The notes beneath the pieces are model-generated. The model did no database searches, was not told the DNA's origin, and saw only the letters and a list, made by a program, of their open reading frames with translations. This document shows, one piece after another, positions 57,201 through 64,000 of a stretch of DNA of 64,000 bases. Numbering within the stretch: position 1 is the first letter of the stretch; the number at the start of each line of letters is the position of its first letter. The translations under genes and the position numbers were made by a program. Where the stretch lies: contig NC_092640.1 in assembly GCF_039555335.1 (NCBI RefSeq), forward strand, positions 31,874,204-31,938,203. Direction: 5' to 3'. The stretch is from Amphiura filiformis. Lineage: Eukaryota; Echinodermata; Ophiuroidea; Amphilepidida; Amphiuridae.

Positions 57201-60200
57201 ATATATGCGAAAAAATCCGGATAAAAGAGCTTTACCGACAGTGTAACCTCCGAAACACATAAAAAATGTATACAGCCCAATACGTAACAAAAAATTAGAC
57301 CCACTCGAATTGTTTTCTTTCTTCGATAAATATTAACTGGAGGTCAAGTCATGTCCATATATGCGAAAAATCCGGATAAAAGAGCTTTTCCGACAGTGTA
57401 ACCTCCAGAACGCATAAAAATTGTAAAGAGCCCAATACGTAACAAAAAATTAGACCCACTCGAATTGTTTTCTTTCTTCGATAAATATTAACCGGAGGTC
57501 AAGTCATGTCCATATATGCGAAAAAATCCGGATAAAAGAGCTTTTCCGACAGTGTAACCTCCAAAACGCATAAAAAATGTAAAGAGCCCAATACGTAACA
57601 AAAAATTAGACCCACTCGATTTTTTTTTTCTTTCTTCGATAAATATTAACTGGAGGTCAGGTCATGTCCATATATGCGAAAAATCCCGATAAAAGAGCTT
57701 TTCCAACAGTGTAACCTCTAAAACGCATAAAAATATATACAGCCCAATACGTAACAAAAAATTAGAACCACTCGATTTTTTTCTTTCTTCAATAAATATT
57801 AACCGGAGGTCAAGTCATGTCTATATATGCGAAAAATTCGGATAAAAGAGCTTTACCGACAGTGTAACCTTCAAAACGCATAAAAATGTATAGAGCCCAA
57901 TACGTAACAAAAAATTAGACCCACTCGAATTTTTTCTTTCTTCAATAAATGTTAACTGGATGTCAGCTCATGTCCATATATGCGAAAAAATCCGGATAAA
58001 AGAGCTTTACCGACAGTGTAACCTCCAAAACGCATAAAAATTGTGTAGAGCCCCATACGTAACAAAAAATTAGACCCACTCGAATTTTTTTCTTTCTTCG
58101 ATAAATATTAACCGAAGGTCAAGTTATGTCCATATATGCAAAAAAATCCGGATAAAAGAGTTTTTCCGACAGTGTAACCTCCAAAACGTATAAAAAAATG
58201 TATAGAGCCCAATACGTAATAAAAAATTAGACCCACTCGATTTTTTTTCTTTCTTCGATAAATATTAAGCGAAGGTCAAGTCATGTCCATATATGCGAAA
58301 AAAATCCGGATAAAAGAGCTTTTCCGACAGTGTAACCTCCAAAACGCATAAAAAATGTAAAGAGCCCAATACGTAACAAAAAATTAGACCCACTCGAATT
58401 TTTTTTCTTTCTTCGATAAATATTAACTGGAGGTCAGCTCATGTCCATATATGCGAAAAAATCCGGATAAAAGAGCTTTACCGACAGTGTAACCTCCGAA
58501 ACACATAAAAAATGTATACAGCCCAATACGTAACAAAAAATTAGACCCACTCGAATTGTTTTCTTTCTTCGATAAATATTAACCGGAGGTCAAGTCATGT
58601 CCATATATGCGAAAAATCCGGATAAAAGAGCTTTTCCGACAGTGTAACCTCCAAAACGCATAAAAAATGTAAAGAGCCCAATACGTAACAAAAAATTAGA
58701 CCCACTCGATTTTTTTCTTTCTTCGATAAATATTAACTGGAGGTCAGGTCATGTCCATATATGCGAAAAAATCCCGATAAAAGAGCTTTTCCAACAGTGT
58801 AACCTCTAAAACGCATAAAAAATATATACAGCCCAATACGTAACAAAAAATTAGAACCACTCGATTTTTTTTCTTTCTTCAATAAATATTAACCGGAGGT
58901 CAAGTCATGTCCATATATGCGAAAAAATTCGGATAAAAGAGCTTTACCGACAGTGTAACCTTCAAAACGCATAAAAAATGTATAGAGCCCAATACGTAAC
59001 AAAAAATTAGACCCACTCGAATTTTTTTTTTTCTTTCTTCAATAAATGTTAACTGGATGTCAGCTCATGTCCATATATGCGAAAAAATCCGGATAAAAGA
59101 GCTTTACCGACAGTGTAACCTCCAAAACGCATAAAAATTGTGTAGAGCCCTATACGTAACAAAAAATTAGACCCACTCGAATTTTTTTCTTTCTTCGATA
59201 AATATTAACCGAAGGTCAAATTATGTCCATATATGCAAAAAAATCCGGATAAAAGAGTTTTTCCGACAGTGTAACCTCCAAAACGTATAAAAAATGTATA
59301 GAGCCCAATACGAAACAAAAAATTAGACCCACTCGATTTTTTGTCTTTCTTCGATAAATATTAACCGAAGGTCAAGTCATGTCCATATATGCGAATAAAA
59401 TCCGGATAAAAGAGCTTTTCCGACAGTGTAACCTCCAAAACGCATAAAAAATGTAAAGAGCCCAATACGTAACAAAAAATTAGACCCACTCGAATTTTTT
59501 CTTTTTTCTTCGATAAATATTAACTGGAGGTCAGCTCATGTCCATATATGCGAAAAAATCCGGATAAAAGAGCTTTACCGACAGTGTAACCTCCGAAACA
59601 CATAAAAATGTATACAGCCCAATACGTAACAAAAAATTAGACCCACTCGAATTGTTTTCTTTCTTCGATAAATATTAACCGGAGGTCAAGTCATGTCCAT
59701 ATATGCGAAAAAATCCGGATAAAAGAGCTTTTCCGACAGTGTAACCTCCAAAACGCATAAAAATTGTAAAGAGCCCAATACGTAACAAAAAATTAGACCC
59801 ACTCGAATTTTTTTCTTTCTTCGATAAATATTAACCGGAGGTCAAGTCATGTCCATATATGTGACAAAATCCGGACAAAAGAGCTTTTCCGACAGTGTAA
59901 CCTCCAAAACGCATAAAAAATGTAAAGAGCCCAATACGTAACAAAAAATTAGACCCACTCGAATTTGTTTCTTTCTTCGATAAATATTAACTGGAGGTCA
60001 GGTCATGTCCATATATGCGAAAAATCCCGATGAAAGAGCTCTCCAACAGTGTAACCTCTAAAACGCATAACAAATGTATACAGCTTTAATACGTAACAAA
60101 AAATTTGAACCAATCGATTTTTTTTTTTTTTTCTTCGATAAATTTGCAGGTCAAGTCATGTCCATATATGCGAAAAAATTAGGATAGAAGAGCTTTTCCG

Positions 60201-60260
60201 ACAGTGTAACCTCCAAAACGCATAAAAAATGTATAGAGCCCAATACGTAACAAAAAAATC
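54254..60260. repeat. Right satellite array, inverted, about 37 monomers
   Basis: Same satellite as the left array but reverse-complemented (GCGAAAAAATCCGGATAAAA, GACAGTGTAACCTCCAAAAC, GAGCCCAATACGTAACAAAA). The variant CCCGATAAAAGAGCTTTTCC with AACCTCTAAAACG recurs near 55,052, 56,455, 57,685, 58,771 and 60,025, giving higher-order units of 1.1-1.4 kb. Spurious frames arise from the repeats. Confidence 0.9.
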
Positions 60261-61165
60261 CAGAGGAAAAACACTGACAAATATTTTGTTCTAAAAATAC
60301 TCAAAATGACTCTAGAAAGAGTCACAAATGACTCAAAATGAGTTACTGGGTCAATATAAAGTAATTCTATAACAAAAACACGCACTAATAACCATAATTT
60401 GCTTTAAAAATAACCAGAGCCCAATACGTAAAAAGAAAAATTCTATGTCTAAAGAAAAAACACTGTCAAAATGTTTCTAGAAAGACTCAAAATGACTCAC
60501 AATGAGTTACTGAGTCAATATAAAGTAATTATATAACAAAAACATGCACCTAAAACCCATAATTTGCTTTAAAAATAACCAGAGCCCAATACGTAACAAA
60601 ACATTCTAAGTCTAGAGAAAAAACACTGTCAAAAAATTTTTCTAGAAAGCCTCAAAATGACTCAAAAGGATTTACTGAGTCAATATAAAGTAATTCTATA
60701 ACAAAAACATGCACCTAAAACCCATAATTTGCATTAAAAATAACCAGAGCCCAATACCAAATGACTCAAAAGGATGTACTAAGTCAACATGATAATTTCC
60801 TTTTAAAATAACCAGAGGCCAATACGTAACAAATAAATTCCAAGTCTAGAGATAAAACACTGTCAAATATTTTGTTCTAGAAAGACTCAAAATGAGTTAC
60901 TGGCTCAATATAAAGTACTTCTATAAAAACGCATGCACATAATATCCATAATTTGCTTGAAAAACAACCGGAGCCCAATACGTAACAAAAACCACTACAG
61001 AGGGAGGGAGTATGAATAAAGTAATTTTAGTTAAATTTTAGTGTTGTTACGTATTGGGCGGGATGATTTATTTTTTGCCACTTTTTGTTCTAGGTAGAAG
61101 AGGTTGAGCCCAATACGTATCAAATTGATACGTACTGGGATTTTGTTACGTATTGGGCTCTTACA
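60260..61165. repeat. Right terminal segment of the foldback element
   Basis: Inverted counterpart of 39,591-40,262, with GAGCCCAATACGTAAC boxes near 60,237, 60,417, 60,582, 60,746 (partial), 60,967 and the tip, and diverged TACTGGGTCAATATAAAGTA spacers. It is about 230 bp longer than the left because of one more spacer unit. The 21-bp palindrome recurs at 61,114-61,134. Confidence 0.8.
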
Positions 61166-61690
61166 CACGTTTAGTATCAGAATACTTACTAAACGGTATT
61201 ACTGTGCAGTGTTAAAAACTTGTGGTATAGCTAAAAACTTCATATTATATAATATAGAATTATTGTAAACCTTTGACCCATGCAATTAAATAAGTTTATA
61301 TCATAGGCATAAGCAGGATGCGTGATCAATTGTAAACTGTGTTCAGAGAATAATACAAACTCTGCATAAGTTTTATTTCATTCAAAATTACTTTTTATTA
61401 TAGTTTTGTTTTTATTCATTCTTTTATCAGATTAGCACAAACAAACATTATGTTTGCATCTTAAATACAGTATACTGTTACATTATTGAGTTTCATTTTC
61501 TTTTAATCAATTTAGGAAAGCTAGCAAGCCAGAAAAGAAATAAAAGTCATCCATATTACTTTCTATGAACATTCACTCAAATATATCAGTTTTGTTTAAT
61601 TCAATCTTTTAGCACTAAACAAGCATTGTGTTTGCACTCTAATATTTGCTTTTACGTCGTTGAGTTTCATTTTCTTTTAACAGCTACCTT
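61166..61690. repeat. Right flank with two partial copies of the TLR upstream motif
   Basis: Starts with the target duplication CACGTT. From about 61,380 and again from 61,550, GTTTTGTTT...TTCATTCTTTT, CAAACATTATGTTTGCATCT or AAACAAGCATTGTGTTTGCA and TTGAGTTTCATTTTCTTTTA match 33,010-33,150. Confidence 0.65.
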
Positions 61691-62022
61691 CGACTATATT
61701 TATAAATACGTATTTATAAATATGCACCTGACCCATGGACACGGCATGCCAAGACCATCAAGCGGGACCAAATCCTCATGTCATTGGAAAGGATAGGAAC
61801 TTATAATATGTTATCAAAAACAACATTTTAAAATTATTTATCGACGGAAACGTTACAATATAATCACAAAGTTCAACAAAATAGACACTTTTGCTGCATT
61901 GCATAGTCTGCCGCATTGTTTACCGCATTTGCATTCAAATAAAAAGGAAGACCACCTGCTGTGTAGATGGTCACTTCAGTTGTTATGGCAGCGCGGAGGT
62001 GGTACGTAAATATAGTCGAAGC
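61688..62022. mobile_element. MITE with CTTCGACTATATTTA ends
   Basis: Perfect 15-bp inverted ends (CTTCGACTATATTTA and TAAATATAGTCGAAG) enclose about 300 bp without coding content. Confidence 0.6.
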
Positions 62023-62141
62023 ATACTGTTTAAACTGGCCACGGTATGCCCGTGTGTCTTCTAATGTTTCTGCACTGTTGTTGTTTTACTTGAGAGAAGG
62101 GGCTTAGATGCTTATACATGTATATGAAACTCAAGAAATAT

Positions 62142-62310
62142 AATATCGTCACCCTTATAACAAAACTGCCTAAGTCGTTATTAGTAATAAACCCATAATT
62201 AATCAAATTTCCAGCCGCATTCTTCATTAACTTGTGGAATACATGTAAAATTACAAATGAGAAACATGTAATAATTACTTAGGCAGTTTTGTTATGAGGG
62301 TGACGATATT
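62142..62310. mobile_element. 169-bp MITE with 34-bp inverted ends
   Basis: Ends AATATCGTCACCCTTATAAC and GTTATGAGGGTGACGATATT, extending inward through AAAACTGCCTAAGT and ACTTAGGCAGTTTT; a single mismatch was seen. Confidence 0.85.
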
Positions 62311-62404
62311 TAAAGAGGGGTTTCATTCAAGGCTTAGAGATTTGGATAGAATCCATCCTTGCCTAGATTCTCCGATATAGCATGCATCAAAGAGATTCCT
62401 GTAG

Positions 62405-62580
62405 ATTAACAAAGACACATTTGCTTTGGGTAGTCACAAAGATACATTTGCTTTGGATTGTCCCAAAGACCAATTTGCCTTGAATTATTCCAAAGACACA
62501 TTTGCTTTGGATTGTCCCAAAGACACATTTGCTTTGGATTGTCCCAAAGACACATTTGCTTTGGATTGTCCCAAAGACTT
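62405..62580. repeat. Minisatellite, 26-bp unit, about six copies
   Basis: Unit ACATTTGCTTTGGATTGTCC plus CAAAGAC. The first copies are diverged and the last four nearly identical. A resulting open frame (LLWIVPKTH repeats) is an artefact. Confidence 0.9.
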
Positions 62581-62740
62581 GTTGTCCATTTCAGTTTGAA
62601 TCACAGGTGACAAATTATTCCAAATTATGTTTCCTCAACGTCCAGTTGACGGTATCAAATTTTCTGTCAAGGAGAAGTCTTGAAGAAAGTCATATGTAAA
62701 TCATATATAAGCTGGGTACCAAAACTTTAAAGGTGTTGTT

Positions 62741-62842
62741 GGGTTACATGAGTTGCACAAGCTTGATATATATCAGCAACTTAAATTGCATTATTACCTA
62801 ATTATGTTATCAGAGGTTTGACTGATTTGACTCACTTAAAGC
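62741..62842 (+). pseudogene. Degraded TLR leucine-rich-repeat fragment
   Basis: GGTTACATGAGTTGCACAAG followed by CTTGATATAT and later GGTTTGACTGATTTGACTCA aligns with 34,377-34,472 of the TLR coding region (TTACATGAGTTGAAAGAGCT, CTTGATATATC, GGTTTGACAAATTTAACTCA). Indels break the frame. It covers about one and a third leucine-rich repeats and is the relic of a second TLR. Confidence 0.8.
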
Positions 62843-63460
62843 CTTAATGTACGATCTTATAATGAAATTGGTCAAGCGGCCAAAATTTGTTGTCTTTGTA
62901 GGTCAACAGAGCAAAGTTCGACATATTATCATAATTTAAAAACTTATAATAATATGTCCTCCCATAGAACTGCATGTTAAATGGCCAAAATAACTAGTGG
63001 GGTTTCTTTCACTTTACCTTGTTATTTCAACTTAAAATGGGCAGGAACCCTTCCCGGCAGTTATTACTAATATTATTTCAACATTTTGAATAAAGAATAA
63101 CAAAATTAAAAATTGACGGAAAATTATCGTACATTAAAGCTTTAAATGCAAGCAGTGGTATAAAAAGACAATAATTATTGAAATGATAAGATTCAAGCTG
63201 TAAAATCAGATGAAAAAACAGCTCAAAACGGCAACATACAGGTAATGCTACGGCATGTTTTTATTTTGGATCCATAAAAGGAGAATCACCAGTATTGATG
63301 GCAATAAGCAGTAACTACATACTACATGCAAGAAGTTCTTTATCTTAGTGTTCGCTGCTATCCCTAGCCACTTTACCCCTCCCAAACCTACAAGACAAGA
63401 CAAGGATGCTTGACTGTGAACTTTGTACAGAGATTGACTTTCCTGCAAAATGTTAGCAAA
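62843..63460. other. Non-coding spacer with a minisatellite fragment
   Basis: AT-rich DNA. At 63,370-63,440 it has ACTTTACCCCTCCCAAACC and ACAAGACAAGACAAGGATGC, a single unit of the minisatellite at 32.3 kb, in the same order relative to the TLR upstream block. Confidence 0.6.
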
Positions 63461-64000
63461 CAAAGAACTTTCTACTATAGTTTTGTTTCATTCAAAATGA
63501 CTTTTTATATAAGTTTTGTTTAATTCATTATTTTACAGAGCAGCACTAAACAAGCATCATGTTTGCATCGCAGTATTGACTTTCACATCATAGAGATGTT
63601 TCATTTGTGTAAGTCAATGGAGGAAAGTTGCGATTTTCTATGCATGAAAAGAAGTGAAAATAAGAGTGATAGTGACATTACATTATTTCGTAATATTGTG
63701 GTGGGAGGGGTGATCTTGCATTTTGCTCAGGGTCCCATGTATGAATATAAAAATGCAGGACTTAAATTACATTAGGACTACCGCATTTAAAATTACTATT
63801 ACTGAAAAAAAAGTGGAAATATTGAGAAATTGGACATCATTGGATTCTATGTTGGATTATTTTGCTCATTTTTGACCCCCATTCATGGTCAATTTCACCA
63901 CCCTTTTATAAGCATGGAAACCCAACTTCAATAATCATAATAACTGATAATATTCTGATAAGATGGTTTATTCTTTTTAATTAATGTTTGTTCCGCATCG
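63460..64000. repeat. Second copy of the TLR upstream region
   Basis: Colinear with 33,010-33,490: GTTTTGTTTAATTCATTATT, AAATGCAGGA, GTCAATGGAGGAAAG, GGTCCCATGTATGAATATAA and AGCATGGAAACCCAACTTCA. The window ends before the position where the TLR start codon would fall (about 64.4 kb by analogy). Confidence 0.8.

Larger units (their letters stand above)
39591..61165. mobile_element. Giant 21.6-kb foldback element with satellite-filled inverted arms
   Basis: The termini TGTAAGAGCCCAATACGTAA and its reverse complement are flanked by the exact 6-bp direct repeat CACGTT (39,585-39,590 and 61,166-61,171). The first roughly 120 bp match the far end with only a few differences. The arms run 39,591-44,798 and 54,254-61,165; each has a unique terminal segment of about 0.7-0.9 kb followed by tandem repeats in opposite orientation. 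The centre (44.8-54.25 kb) shows no transposase, integrase, polymerase or capsid frame. Known relatives in design are Drosophila FB and sea urchin TU foldback elements, whose long arms hold tandem repeats. The 6-bp duplication differs from the longer ones usually given for those, so the mobilising enzyme is unknown. Confidence 0.88.

Noticed and set aside
40263..60260. CRISPR-like regular repeat arrays
   Set aside because: Monomers are about 150 bp and nearly identical throughout, with no unique spacers, in a eukaryotic genome. This is a satellite.
39591..61165. Polinton/Maverick or virus-like element, because of the size and the 6-bp target duplication
   Set aside because: No DNA polymerase, integrase, ATPase, protease or capsid frame is visible and the tips do not begin with AG as usual for that group. 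Foldback organisation fits better.
62502..62699. Repeat protein LLWIVPKTH
   Set aside because: Direct translation of the 26-bp minisatellite; frame holds only across the homogeneous copies.

Overview
This is a eukaryotic, AT-rich, intron- and transposon-dominated window with one convincing host gene, a single-exon Toll-like receptor (TLR) at 33.9-36.9 kb. The mix of an intronless vertebrate-type TLR, a Penelope-like element, an RTE-type LINE, many TTAA/TA MITEs and a foldback element with satellite-filled arms suggests a marine invertebrate deuterostome, most likely an echinoderm or relative. That assignment is inference; no diagnostic marker gene is present. No rRNA, tRNA or CRISPR locus was seen.

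Layout. (1) 0.6-30.6 kb holds three diverged tandem copies of one segmental duplication (about 0.6-7.9, 7.9-18.35 and 18.35-30.6 kb). No intact host gene is recognisable in them. Their size differences come from transposon insertions, and the uninterrupted copies act as empty sites that fix insertion boundaries and target duplications. Copy 3 carries a Penelope-like element (21.9-25.1 kb) with hammerhead-ribozyme-like motifs, immediately followed by a broken RTE-type LINE on the minus strand (25.16-28.9 kb). (2) 30.6-33.9 kb has MITEs, a minisatellite (32.3-33.0 kb) and the TLR upstream region. (3) 33.9-36.9 kb is the TLR, whose TIR domain is interrupted by a frameshift close to its end. (4) 36.9-39.6 kb has MITEs, a GT microsatellite and a possible solo LTR. 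(5) 39,591-61,165 is a single giant foldback element: matching termini TGTAAGAG...CTCTTACA, an exact 6-bp target duplication CACGTT, and inverted arms of about 5 and 7 kb filled with a roughly 150-bp satellite showing higher-order repeats. Its 9.5-kb centre has no recognisable transposase, only MITEs and minisatellites. (6) 61.2-64 kb contains more MITEs, a degraded TLR leucine-rich-repeat fragment and a second copy of the TLR upstream region, which predicts another TLR just beyond the right edge.

The coding sequences do not form a pathway: there is one innate immune receptor in a locus shaped by duplication and transposition. The most notable item is the 21.6-kb foldback element, followed by the ribozyme-bearing Penelope element and the TLR frameshift.
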